Below are positions 19,597-29,090 of a stretch of DNA of 64,000 nucleotides, piece by piece (positions within the stretch are counted from its first letter, which is position 1; each line of letters starts with the position of its first letter). A model generated the notes under the pieces. The model was not told the DNA's origin. It was given only the letters and a program-made list of their open reading frames with translations, and did no database searches. This DNA is from Shinisaurus crocodilurus. Its lineage: Eukaryota; Chordata; Lepidosauria; Squamata; Shinisauridae. The DNA lies in assembly GCA_021292165.1 (NCBI GenBank), contig CM037879.1:18437525-18501524 (forward strand), given 5' to 3'. The position numbers were made by a program, and so were the translations under genes.

Positions 19597-20164
19597 GGAA
19601 CATAAGAAGCGGCTTTATACTGAGTCAGACCTGTGGTAAGCGCTATTTGATCATAGCCTTTAGGTTTGTCCAACGGGACCTGGACCCCAATGAAAATTAG
19701 CAAGACAACTGGGATGGGTCTTCAAAGTTTTATTGCAGTACTAGTCTGACTCTTTTTGCAAGAAGAGACAGCCTCGCCTAAGCGTCACACACACGCTTAT
19801 ATACCATGATCAAAAAAGCTTTCAGTACAGGACGTTGCGTGCGCACGCTTACAGAATGTGTATGTGTACTTATACTGATTGGCTTATCTGCCTGTTGTCA
19901 GGCAAGCTTTCTAATTTTGGTCTGCTAGGGACTTTCCAGGAGACTTCCTCTGGGCACCATCTTATGATTTCCACCCAGGGTGTAGCTTTTTTGCAGATAA
20001 GGACCTTATTTGCAACAGACCCTTGGTCCATCTAGCCCAGTATTGTTGACACTGACTGGCAGTGGCTCTCCAGGGATTCAGCCCTAGCTGGAGATGCTGG
20101 GAATTGAACCTGGGACCTCCTGCATGCAAAGCAGGTGCTCTGCCACTGAGCTATGGCCCCTCTT
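19597..20164 (-). mobile_element. tRNA-Ala-derived SINE, split by a solo LTR
   Basis: Minus strand: GGGCCATAGCTCAGTGGCAG (A box), GCTTTGCATGCAGGAGG (TGC-anticodon-like region), then GGTTCAATTCCCAGC (B box). The body includes GGGCTAGATGGACCAAG and the tail ends GCTTCTTATGTTCC. The head matches tRNA-Ala, but it lacks mature 3' tRNA pairing and carries a SINE body, so it is not a tRNA gene. Its tail resembles the LINE family ending TTATGTTCTTA. An LTR lies at 19632-20017. Confidence 0.82.
19632..20017 (-). mobile_element. Solo LTR, 386 bp, inserted in a SINE
   Basis: Starts TGTGGTAAG and ends TTTGCAACA, giving the TG...CA ends of an LTR. A 4-bp duplication GACC lies at 19628-19631 and 20018-20021, within the interrupted SINE word GTCAGACCCTTGG. 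On the minus strand it has a TATA-like GTATATAAGC near 19800 and a polyadenylation signal AATAAA near 19730, in the right order. No internal retroviral sequence is present, so it is a recombined solo LTR, older activity of which can only be inferred. Family not assigned. Confidence 0.8.

Positions 20165-20167
<3 letters not shown>

Positions 20168-20198
<31 letters not shown>
20168..20198. repeat. (CA)n microsatellite
   Basis: About 15 CA units. Confidence 0.95.
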
Positions 20199-20205
<7 letters not shown>

Positions 20206-20225
20206 CGCATGTATCCATATACCCA

Positions 20226-20440
20226 GGGGATACTGGTGACTCTTGTGTCAGTGGGGCTCCTTATCCATTGCATCTTTTTGTCTGAGCTTTATAGGAGCTA
20301 TCCATGGTGCTGTACTCCTATCCCCCAAAATAGGTTCACCACCATGGAGCACCATGGGTAGCTCCCATAAAGCTCAGAATAAAACCTGCAATGGATAAGG
20401 AACCGCACTGACATAGGCGCCCCCCAGCCTCCCCTTGCAT
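20226..20440. mobile_element. Palindromic MITE (GTCAGTGGGG family), copy 1
   Basis: The left arm has TGTCAGTGGGGCTCC and TTATCCATTGCA. The right arm is the reverse: TGCAATGGATAAGGAACC, GCACTGACATAGG. The centre is a GGTTCACCACCATGG-type segment. A sister copy with a target duplication lies at 47608-47808. Confidence 0.65.
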
Positions 20441-21240
20441 ACTCCCATTCATACGTATTCACTCTTGGTCACACATGCATAAATGAGGCTGGCGAAGCAG
20501 AGTGCACTATTTTTGCTTCCCTGGCCTCAAATGTGTTGGTGTGTACTAACTGGAGAAGCAGGGACAGGGCACTATTGGCCTCATATACGGTAGTCAATTG
20601 GGCTGGTGTCTCATACAGACGCATTCCAGATGATTGTCACGCGTGCAGTTTCCTCTGCTATTTCTTAAACACTCTCGGCTAGTATGCATTTCATGGCCAT
20701 TATTGAATTCCCATCAACATTCTGTGCCATATTTAATAAAATTGGTTTTCTTAATGTCAAAAGCATTCTTACCACTTCCATCAGGACATTCTTTCCCATG
20801 CACTTAAGATCTCCTGCTATTCCAATAACTAGAACCTTGATGTTTTCCAGATACGCACCTACATGCCTGCCCTAGCAGGTCCACTCATTACTATATTTTT
20901 ATTATATTTTCTCTAGATTAGTTGCATGGAATGCTACTTGACTGCCCTTCACAGTTTTAACAGAAAAATTGCCAGTCAGATGTAAGTTATTTCAAACAAA
21001 TCAACCCATGAGTGTGTTGAAATGTTGCAGGTATGACTCAAACGCCAAACTTGAGAAAATAGTCTCAGTTTCATTCAGAGGAGAAGTTTGCTAAACTTCC
21101 CAGGTTCCCTGATTCTTATTCTTTCTTCCTTTCTTTGGTTCAAGAAGAAAGGCAAAATGTATACAATAAATCACCGCACCGCATCCTTTCCCAGGTTCTG
21201 GGAAAACCATTGCGAAACTCAAAAGTCAGAAGAAGAGACA
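20441..21240. other. Unclassified stretch
   Basis: No gene or confident repeat recognised. Confidence 0.3.
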
Positions 21241-21245
21241 CACAC

Positions 21246-21585
21246 ATCCAAGGCCCACGGGCCAAATCCTGGGGTCCCAATCTTCAGGATCCCTCCTCAC
21301 CCTAACCCCACCCTGTTTCCATCAACCGCTGATCAGTTTGGCAGTTTCCTGGCTTTTGTGCAGTTTTCCCCACTCTAAAAAGTTGAAATGTCTCTCCCAA
21401 GGCGTACTTATTTGCAGTAACAGCTTATGCTACAAATTGCTGGTAGTTTTATTTTTATTTTTTTGCATTTTGGGCCCACCGCTGTTCCCTTTGGTCCCAG
21501 CTCCTTTGCCTTCGGCCCTGCCCACCACTGGAATGCAACCTCCAAGAGCTTCTCCGAAATTGACTTGAATCCAGCCTACAGGCTG
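21246..21585 (-). mobile_element. GGGCCAAA hAT-like MITE, copy 2
   Basis: Antisense relative to the 16.93-kb copy: CTCTAAAAAGTTGAAATGTC and TTTCCTGGCTTTTGTGCAG match the reverse of its middle. The outer termini are eroded. Confidence 0.55.
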
Positions 21586-21596
21586 AAAGAGGGTTG

Positions 21597-21836
21597 TTTA
21601 TTTATTTATTAATTATCTTTATACCTCACCTTTTTTCCTTCAAGGAACCCAAGGCGGCTTACATAATCCTCCTCCTCCTTTCCATTTTATCCTTACAACA
21701 ACCCTGTGAGGTATGTTAGGCTGAGAGTCAGTAACTGGCCCAAAGTCACCCAGTGAGTTTCATGGCTGAGCGGGACTAGAACCTGGATCTCCTGAGTCCC
21801 AGTCCAACACTCTCACCACTACGCCACACTGGCCCT
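21597..21836 (-). mobile_element. Sauria-type tRNA SINE
   Basis: Minus orientation: the tail (TTTATT)n is at the left, CAAGGAACCCAAGGCGGC and CACCCAGTGAGTTTCATGG follow, and the head is at the right with CTGAGTCCCAGTCCAACAC and CACTACGCCACACTGGC. Confidence 0.85.
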
Positions 21837-21867
21837 GGTTCCCCACCCGTGTTTTATGTCATGCCCC

Positions 21868-21993
21868 TTCAGATGTTGTTGGACTACAGATGTTGTTGGA
21901 CTACAGTTTTCAACATACCTGACAATTGGCCATGCTGGCTGGGGCTAATGGGAGTTGGAATCCAACAACATCTAGAGGACCACAGATTCCCCA
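21868..21993. mobile_element. Short palindromic hAT-like MITE
   Basis: Inverted halves: CAGATGTTGTTGGACTACAG at the left and TGGAATCCAACAACATCTAG at the right, around GGCCATGCTGGCTGGGG. The left arm contains a 17-18 base local duplication (ATGTTGTTGGACTACAG twice). Confidence 0.55.
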
Positions 21994-22061
21994 CTGCTGT
22001 TTTAAGTATTTGTTGATTATCTTGGTATTTCACCCAACCTCCAAGGTTTCTCATACTGACC

Positions 22062-22370
22062 GGGTTCAGATAACATGACAACCCACACTCAAGGGCCAAG
22101 TGTGGGTTGTCGTTGAACCATGGGTTGTTGTTGAACTGTGGGTTATCGTGTTGTCTGAACCCAGACAAGATAACAAACCATGGTGAACGACTCACAGTTC
22201 ATAACCCAACAACAAACCATCAGTTTTTCTTCATGGGTTGTTTGTAGTTAACAAGCCATGGCTTGTTAGTGCAGCTGGGTTCAGACAAGATGATAACCCA
22301 CGGTTCGACGACAACCCACATTCAACCCATACTCAGCTCCTGAGTGTGGGTTATTGTGTTGTCTGAGCCC
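22062..22370. mobile_element. Palindromic MITE with GGGTTCAGACAACA-type ends
   Basis: GGGTTCAGATAACATGACAA at the left and TTGTGTTGTCTGAGCCC at the right are inverted termini. The interior repeats AACCCACACTC and TGTGGGTTATCGTGTTGTC in both orientations, including a second pair of termini facing inward at about 22150 and 22280. It may therefore be two adjacent copies. Confidence 0.6.
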
Positions 22371-22899
22371 AGTCACTGTGTATAGCTTTTCAGAGACTTA
22401 GAAGACTTAGTTGTCTGACAGAACTATAATTCCCTGTGGTAATGCACATTCATTCCCAACTCCAACCCCCGTGATTAGAGACCATCAGAGGACAGAAAGC
22501 TTGTGTGAGTGGCACTATCATAGTACTTCCAAAACTCCGAAAAATTGTATACAGTGAGCAGACTGCTGTTTATGCCACAGGAATTCCCCTTCCCCTCCTA
22601 TCCCTGCACCAGCTGTTGCTTCTAGCATTGTGCTGAATTTTTCGATTGATTTATTTTCACCCGTTCGTTCAGGGGGAGGGGTGAGAAAGAAAACTGCGCC
22701 CGAATATTGGGGGAAGGGGGGAGAATTTTGGAGAAATTTCTCAGGGTGCGGGGCGTCAGTGCTTACCCTTGCTGTAAGGAGGTGGCTGAGGGGGGTGCAT
22801 GTGCTCTTTCTTTTACCATATTAACCCCCACCCACCCCCGTTCTGCCCTTGCAGCCTCTCTGGCTGCTTGAGCTGCTTGGAAAGCCCCCCCCCCCAGGG
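22371..22899. other. Unclassified stretch, G-rich in part
   Basis: G-rich runs around 22670-22720 and C-runs around 22885-22895. No gene recognised. Confidence 0.3.
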
Positions 22900-22984
22900 C
22901 AGTGTTCTCCAACCTTGGGTCTCCAGATGTTTTTGGCCTACAACTCCCAGCATGCCCCAGCCAGCGTAAGGTTGGAGAACACTG
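22900..22984. mobile_element. CAGTGTTCTCC hAT MITE, short copy (85 bp)
   Basis: CAGTGTTCTCCAACCTTGGG to AAGGTTGGAGAACACTG. The flanks CCCCAGGG and CCCTAGAG match at 6 of 8. Most of the right arm is missing compared with the 46.2-kb copy. Confidence 0.75.
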
Positions 22985-23109
22985 CCCTAGAGGACTTAGC
23001 CAGGGCTTCCTCCCTTGGGGCTTTCCAGTGCTGCCGCCCGCTGAGTGCCTGAAAGCTGAGTGAGGAGTTGTAGCTATTCAGTTCTGGTTTCTCTCAGTTT
23101 CACATTTTC

Positions 23110-23600
23110 CCAGCCTTAAGGGTGCAATACTGTGGGGATGCCCGTAAGCCTCCGAACTCGGAGAATCATGGGCATCCTATGCAGGGTGGAGGGAGCAGCA
23201 GAGGCACTGTCTGCCTCCACGCTCCTCCGGCCCTGCAATTCAGCTCGATGGCTGATTTCGGCCGTGTAGCTGTGGTGCCTCGGAGGGGAGGGAAGGAGGC
23301 TGAGGTGCCGTCCGGATACATTTTATCCTGGCAGGCCCAGTCTCCTCCCCTCCCCGCCCCCCCGGGAACACCCCCCGTTACCCCTTTCTGAGGTCGCTCT
23401 TATGACCTCGGAGAAGCAGTCGGAGCAGTTCTTGCCATGCTGGCTGCGATGGGGGGGGGGCGCGGCAGCGGAGGAGGATCTGAGCACAGAATTCCGGCTC
23501 TTTCCTGGCCTCAGATCTGTGAATCAAAAGAATACTATGGCCCCCTAGATGCTGTCTAGGGGGCCATAGGATTGCTCTTTAAGTTTGGTTCATCTTAACT
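23110..23600. repeat. GC-rich interspersed repeat
   Basis: Contains CCTCAGATCTGTGAATC and the hairpin described separately, both shared with about 15.52-15.60 kb. The CpG density is raised but the segment is a repeat, so I do not call it a promoter island. Confidence 0.4.
23535..23569. repeat. Perfect 14-bp hairpin (copy 2)
   Basis: CTATGGCCCCCTAG, loop ATGCTGT, CTAGGGGGCCATAG. The stem is perfect. With one mismatch it extends to AATaCTATGG...CCATAGgATT. Confidence 0.85.
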
Positions 23601-23610
23601 TTGAGAATTG

Positions 23611-23736
23611 ATTTCATAGATTTCATAGATCATCATAGAGTTGGAAGGGGCCTGCAAGGCCATCGAGTCCAACCCCCTGCTCAATGCAGGAAACTAGAGG
23701 AGGGGTCTCCCATCCAAGTAATAGCCAGGCAAGATC
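23611..23736 (-). mobile_element. 5S rRNA-derived SINE, truncated at its 5' end
   Basis: Minus orientation: CR1-like tail (TAGAGTTGGAAGGGGCC, CGAGTCCAACCCCCTGC), linker GGAAACTAGAGGAGGGG, and C box GTCTCCCATCCAAGTAATA. The A-box half is missing and replaced by short AGCAAGATCTAG repeats. Confidence 0.8.
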
Positions 23737-23754
23737 TAGCAAGACTAGCAAGAT

Positions 23755-24135
23755 CTAGTCTTAAGTTTGGTTCATCCCAAATGTGGAAGGTTTTTTTTGT
23801 TTTTTTAAAGTTTGCATGATAATTCATACGGATTTTTGCGCACATTTCTCCTAATACATGCATTTTTGCCTAATATACACTTTTTTTTTTTGCGAGCAAT
23901 TTTCCTAATATAATGCATTTTTTAAACATTGTTTCCTCTAGGATGCACATTTTTGTATGCATTATTTTTAATTGGAAAACTCCATTGCAAAATTTGGAGA
24001 AGTGCAAATTCCGAAGGAGTTTTGGTTCGTATAATGGTTTAAAAGTACAACATTAGGTAAGTTTGCATTAAAATGCAAACTGAAGATTTCTCCCTCATCC
24101 CTGCCTGGCACAAGGCAGCTTCCTATGTTTCTAGC
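23755..24135 (+). mobile_element. TTTGGTTCATCC repeat family, copy 1, with SINE-tail scrap
   Basis: Contains TTTGGTTCATCCCAAATG, CACATTTCTCCTAATACATG, TTTTCCTAATATAATGC and CATTGCAAAATTTGG. Copies lie at 32.16 kb (same strand) and 42.79 kb (opposite strand). At 24108-24135 it runs into GGCACAAGGCAGCTTCCTAT, the 3' end of a tRNA-Ala-type SINE. It is non-coding; the class is unknown. Confidence 0.55.
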
Positions 24136-24169
24136 AAATATAATTTTTGATCATTTGTTCCGTTCTTTT

Positions 24170-24170
<1 letters not shown>

Positions 24171-24204
<34 letters not shown>
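24171..24204. repeat. (TTTA)n microsatellite
   Basis: About eight TTTA units, likely the tail of the adjoining LINE. Confidence 0.9.
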
Positions 24205-24715
24205 TGACATACATTTCTATATTGCCCAATAGCTGAAGCTCTCTGGGCCGTTTACAAAAGTTAAACCTTAAAGTGCAACAACATGATAAAATAATATAAT
24301 ATTTTTAAAAGTTTAAAACTGCAATATAAAACCAAAGTAATAACCAGCAGCAGTGTAAAGAGCTAAAATTACAATAGCATATTTTAAAACAATAAAAACC
24401 GAGGGACTAAAATATGTGGGAGAATACAAGGTCTTCACATGGAGCCAAAAAGATCACAATGCAGGTGCCAGGCGAGCCTCCCTGGGGGCGGGGAATTCCA
24501 CAACCGGGGTGCCACCACTGAACAGGCCATCTCCTTAGTAGCCACCTGCCTCACCTCATTTGTCAGGGGCTCATGGGAGAAGGCCACTGAAGATGATCTT
24601 AGGGTCCAGGCAGGTATATATGGGAGGAGACGATCCTTCAGGTAATTTGTAACAAATGTGCTCATATAGAGGCAAACATCAAAACAAACATGAGAGGCCA
24701 TACAGTACAGTCATA
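24205..24715 (-). pseudogene. L2-like LINE 3' part, degenerate
   Basis: The minus-strand frame near 24435-24701 includes LKDRLLPYIPAWTLRSSS and APRLWNSPPPGR, the L2-type C-terminal motifs seen also at 17.5 and 55.1 kb. The 3' untranslated part has ATTGCCCAATAGCTGAAGC and AGCTCTCTGGGCCG (plus-strand order). It is heavily mutated. Confidence 0.6.
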
Positions 24716-24769
24716 TTAACATTACATTATGAAGTATCCTTGTAAGTGATTGTAACATGAATACGCACA

Positions 24770-25080
24770 GCACACAAGAGGGTCTTCTCAACGGCCGCTC
24801 CCAGACTGTGGAACTCGCTGCCAAGGGAGGCTAGGTTCGCTCCCTCTCTGCTGTCCTTACTCTGGTGTGCAAAGACCTTTTTTTTTATTCAACCAGGCCT
24901 TTGGCACGTAAGCAGGTTGGATGCTGTTTCTATCCTGTTATCGTTGTGTTTTAAATTGTGTTTGAACGCATCCGTTTGATTGTCGTTTGAATCAAGTTTT
25001 ATTTATGATTGTCTACCTTGCATGCCATTTTTCTTAGTAGAAAGGCAGGGCACACATAAAACAAACAAACAAACAAACCG
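24770..25080 (+). mobile_element. L2 LINE 3'-end fragment
   Basis: GTCTTCTCAACGGCCGCTCC and AGACTGTGGAACTCGCTGCC encode a decayed RVFSxAAPxLWNSLP-type end. GGAGGCTAGGTTCGCTCCCT and a long AT-rich 3' region follow, ending in (AAAC)n. Typical of squamate L2. Confidence 0.65.
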
Positions 25081-26282
25081 TAGTAAATGTGTATATCTCA
25101 TCTTCATACCTGCATTTGGAATGAAACTCCCCGATTCCACCAAGAGTGCTTTTTGATCCAGGATGCGTAGCTATACATGACCTCAAGAGATGTGTTGTAC
25201 CATCTGTGGCATCTTATCAGTGGGATCGATTTCATCCAAGGTGAACAGGGAATATTTGCCATTTTGGTTACCGTGGCATCTTATGCATTATTGTGTTTGT
25301 TTGGGGTTTTTGCAACTGTCATTGCTCCATTAGCCTCATACAGTCACGCTCTGTTAGTGAATCTGCCCTTACCATTTTGACCAGCTGCTTATACTCCCCT
25401 ATCATGCAGTCTGTTTTGTTTATGCTTCACTGTGTTGCGCTGTACATCAGAGATTATTCTCCATCGACGCCAACAGCATTTGTGCTCATACACCATGCTG
25501 TAATCAGAGCTCTCATGAATATATTGTCCTTCTCCCACTTTCTGTTCCCTTCATGAAAATGGAGCAAAGTCAAAAGAGCCTTCCAGATTTCAGTATCATG
25601 AATATGCTGATGGCGGATAGCTGGTGCAGAGATTGGTCAGGCAGCGATGCTGTAAAACGAGGAGCCACATCGGTTGTTCTCCCTCCTAGAAATATAGGCA
25701 ATGCAGCTTTTATCATTGTGTAGATTGTGGAAAGCTAACAATACCAACTGAAGAATCCTCTGAAATGACCATATTGTGGGGCAGAGTTTTACAAAACACG
25801 GAAAGGGTATAGCCATTAGCAGGGCCCCTTGCCCAAAAGAGGATTAGCAAACTTGTCAGTATTGGAACAAATCCAACATGTGATCTTACCTCTCACTCAT
25901 CAGGTTTGAACTATGCCCTACTCAAGATCCCTTTAGAACATGAAGGGAAAGCAGGCATCATACAAAAAGGATGAGCATAATAGACTCCATCAGTCCATCC
26001 ACCCAGAAATACATTTTTAAAAATTGTCATGGAGATGAGTCATCTGTATTTCCAACTTTCATCATCTCAATCTGGACACTCCTTGTATTGTTCAGGTGCT
26101 CCAATGCACACATGGAGCTCCTGTCCCCATAAGGGCTTCCCCATTAATTTCATTGGAAGGGAAAGCTTGGAGACAGCATGGTATACTTAACTAGTTCTGA
26201 TCCAGCAAAGCAATTCTTATGTTGCCTTCTCATGGGAGTTCCATACGCATATCCTATTGCACACTCATGTTTACGTACAAAG

Positions 26283-26283
<1 letters not shown>
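25081..26283. other. Repeat-poor stretch, 1.2 kb
   Basis: No mobile element recognised. At about 25130-25720 the sequence is free of simple repeats and could include conserved non-coding sequence, but I have no comparative evidence. Confidence 0.3.
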
Positions 26284-26351
<68 letters not shown>

Positions 26352-26352
26352 T
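26284..26352. repeat. (TTA)n microsatellite
   Basis: About 22 TTA units with one two-base interruption. Confidence 0.95.
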
Positions 26353-26862
26353 GCTGGTGTGTTGTTGAAAAGTGGTATGTCAGTTTGAAACATGTGGAGT
26401 GAACGAGTGCATACTCATTCAGTAGCAAACTGCTCTAGATGTAGGAGATTCGCAACTCGATAACCCAACATTTTTAGATATTACTTTACAGCAGCTGCAC
26501 AGGACACTGAATTTGATTGGAACAGTAGTACTGTTGGGAGGGGGGAGTTTAACCCTTCCCTTTGCACCATTTCCCTGCTGTACTCCCCCCCCCCCAGCTG
26601 CTGTTAACCACAGTGGGGAACATAAATACAGGTTTTTGTTTTTCAAGAGGGGGGCTAATAGCAGGTTGACGGTGTGTGGGTGTGTGTGTGTTAGACCAGG
26701 AAAATGAAGCAGGGAAAGGAAAGAGGTAACAACCCCCAACACACAGACACGTACAGCACTGCTGCTCCAATCAAACTTGGAGCCTCTCTGTGGCTGGTTT
26801 AAAGTAAAAATTAAAAAAAACACCTTGAGATCCAACTGTGTATCTCCCGCATCCTGTATAGA
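26353..26862. other. Unclassified stretch
   Basis: Contains C- and G-runs near 26530-26600 and a GGTGTGTGGGTGTGTG tract near 26670. It has no recognised gene or repeat family. Confidence 0.3.
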
Positions 26863-27030
26863 AAGGCCTGTGGCTCACGCTGGCTCAGCTTGTCTGAGTG
26901 TGGAAAGCTAAGCAGGGTCAGGCCTGGTTATTACTTGGATGGGAGACCCCTCCTCTAGTTTCCTGCATTGAGCAGGGGGTTGGGCTCAATGGCCTTGTAG
27001 GCCCCTTCCAACTCTATGATCGATGAAATC
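26863..27030 (+). mobile_element. 5S rRNA-derived SINE with CR1-like tail
   Basis: Full-length for this family: GGCTCACGCTGGCTCAGC, AAGCTAAGCAGGGTCAGG, TTACTTGGATGGGAGACC, the TCCTCTAGTTTCC linker and the CR1-like tail ending CTATGATCGATGAAATC. Confidence 0.88.
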
Positions 27031-27360
27031 TACTCCATAAGTGGGCTTGCATCGATGAAACACCTCTGCTCCCACAGTTAATCTTCCCTTATGGCATACC
27101 ACACACCTTGCTGACTGACTCATATGGGAAGGACTTCCTTAAATGGCTCGCTGCCCTTACCAGCTCTTCCGTCATTGATACCCTTTGCACCCTCTTGTCA
27201 GTGTTGTTGTGACATATCTTGATTGGCTCACAGAAGGTATTTCTGCCAGTTAATGTGTCAGGGATGGTTCCAGGGTAGTGAACGTATGTATCCAGATGAT
27301 GGATAAATTCTCTTCCAGCCATGCAAATCTATACCTCTATGGCCCTACAGTACACTTATT

Positions 27361-27500
27361 CTGGGTTTATTCATTTATCTATCTATCTATCTATCTATTT
27401 ATTATGTGAAGTATTTTTATCCCGCTCCTCAGTCAAAAAGGCTCCCGCAGCAGCTTACACAGAATCAGTAAAAGTAGACCATCACTGCCCACAGGCTTAC
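27361..27500. repeat. (TATC)n and an adjoining SINE-like tail
   Basis: About six TATC units (27376-27399), then TTTTTATCCCGCTCCTCAG and GCAGCTTACACAGAATC. This is the kind of segment that ends many squamate retroposons. The family is not assigned. Confidence 0.45.
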
Positions 27501-27663
27501 AATCTAAAAAAGGCACAGCACATAAGGAACAAGGAATGGGGAGGGAAGAGGGGGGAAATTAAATCCTTCAGCAGGGGCTGGTGGAATGGCCCTGCTTCCC
27601 CCTCTCATCTCCTTCAGTACAGCTTAAGAGGCTGGCCACTCCTACCTCTTGGGATGGTACTAT

Positions 27664-28013
27664 AGCTATGCTTGCCAGGTGCTTTTTCTGAATGCTTGGG
27701 TTGGCTCTAATCATGCTTCATATGGGTTCCCCACAGGTAAGTAATATGCAACATTTCCCACAGACACATTGTCTGTGTTTCTGTGTCCGTCTGAATCAGT
27801 CCAAAAGCTTTGGGAAGAGCCCAAATTCATTGCACGCTGCCTTGGAGGACACCTGCTTTGCTTTGGACGAGTCCTGGATCTCTCTGTCTGAAGTGGCCCA
27901 CATCAGTTTGGGGTATAGGATTTCTCTGAGGTGAATGCAACCACCGCCACCCAATACACAACGAAATTTGGTCTGAAATGAACATAAGAAGAGCCATGCT
28001 GAATCAGAGCAAA
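27664..28013 (+). repeat. Left arm of a large interrupted inverted repeat
   Basis: From GCTTGCCAGGTGCTTTTTCT to AGCCATGCTGAATCAGAGCA. It aligns, reversed, with 28250-28277 plus 28443-28776 at roughly 80-85 percent by eye. Shared blocks include GCTGCCTTGGAGGACACCTG, TTTGGACGAGTCCTGGATC and AAGTGGCCCACATCAG. Confidence 0.85.
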
Positions 28014-28277
28014 GACCTATCTAGTCCAGCATTCTGTTCGCGCAGGGGCCAGCCAGCTGCCTGTGGGAAGCCAGCACGTAGAACATGAATGCAATTGCAC
28101 CTTCCTGCTCATGTGCTTCAGTAACTGGTATACAGAAGCATCTAACCTCTGATACTGGAGGCAGTATATAGCTATCATGACTGGTAACCATTGAAAAGGG
28201 TAGGTGATGCACTCCTGCCTTCACTAAATACCGTCGTCCCCCCCCCATGCTCTGAGTCAGCATGGCTCTCTTATGTT
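27979..28277 (-). mobile_element. LINE 3' end (TTATGTTCTTA family) at the palindrome centre
   Basis: Minus-strand copy of the 3' region seen at 56.9-57.2 kb: ACTGGAGGCAGTATATAGC and CTAGTCCAGCATTCTG in plus-strand order. Its terminal segment GAACATAAGAAGAGCC appears again, inverted, at 28250-28277 (GGCTCTCTTATGTTC), so the end of the LINE is part of both palindrome arms. Confidence 0.65.
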
Positions 28278-28776
28278 CATTTCATAGATTCATAGATCAC
28301 AGAGTTGGATGGAGCCTACAAGGCGATCGAGTCCAACCCCCTGCTCAATGCAGGAAACTAGAGGAGGGGTCTCCCATCCAAGTAATAACCAGGCCTGACC
28401 CTGCTTAGCTTTCCACGCTCAGACAAGCTGAGCCAGCATGAGCATTTCAGACCACATCTGATTGTTTATTGGGTGGACGTGGTTGCATTCACTTCAGACA
28501 AATTCTAAACCCCACACTGATGTGGGCCACTTCAGAGAGATCCAGGACTTGTCCAAAGCAAAGCAGGTGTCCTCCAAGGCAGCATGTAGTGAATCGGGCT
28601 TTCCCCAAAGCTCTTGGACTGATTCGGAGGGACGCAGAAGCACAGAAAATGTGTCTGTGGAAAACGTTGTCCAAGGCATGACTGTACTTACCTATGGGGA
28701 AACCATATAATATATGATTATTAGAGCCAACCTAAGCATTCAGAAAAAGTACCTGGCTGGCAAGCCACAGCTTATA
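28250..28776 (-). repeat. Right arm of the large inverted repeat, with a 5S SINE inside
   Basis: Two blocks, 28250-28277 and 28443-28776, are the inverse of the left arm. The break is caused by a 5S SINE flanked by a CATTTCA duplication. Confidence 0.85.
28278..28442 (-). mobile_element. 5S rRNA-derived SINE in a palindrome arm
   Basis: Minus orientation: TAGATTCATAGATCACAGAG tail, CGAGTCCAACCCCCTGC, linker GGAAACTAGAGGAGGGG, C box GTCTCCCATCCAAGTAATAA, A box GACCCTGCTTAGCTTTCC. CATTTCA occurs on both sides and fits a short target duplication. Confidence 0.87.
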
Positions 28777-28849
28777 ACTGTTGGTTTCTATTATATTTCT
28801 TTGCAGTTGCCATTCCTGCCTATTTCTTTTCAGTGGCCCTTCTTGTTTC

Positions 28850-29090
28850 TGAGAAAGAGGATGGATTGGGAAAGAGGAGGGTTCTGAGAAGGATTGGAAA
28901 GGAAGAAGTTCCTGGAGAAGGATTGGGAAGGAAGAAGTTCCTGGGAAGGAGGATGGAAAAGGATTGGGAAGGAAGAAGTTCCTGGGAAGGAGGATGGAAA
29001 AGGATTGGGAAAGAAGAAGTTCCTGGAGAAGGAGGAAAAGTTTCTGGAGCAGGACTGAGAAGGAAGAAGTTCATGGGAAGGAGGAGGATT
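28850..29090 (+). repeat. Purine-rich minisatellite, ~47-bp unit
   Basis: Repeats of GGAAGGAAGAAGTTCCTGGG followed by AAGGAGGATGGAAAAGGATT; two units are nearly identical (about 28937-29030), with decayed units on both sides. Purines dominate one strand over about 230 bases. An open frame through it is repeat-derived. Confidence 0.85.

Noticed and set aside
20090..20164. A tRNA-Ala gene on the minus strand
   Set aside because: A and B boxes are present, but the sequence continues into a SINE body with a LINE-like tail and shows several changes expected of a retroposon.
23110..23560. A CpG-island promoter
   Set aside because: The GC-rich segment shares sequence with another interspersed repeat at 15.5 kb, and no exon-like signal is adjacent.
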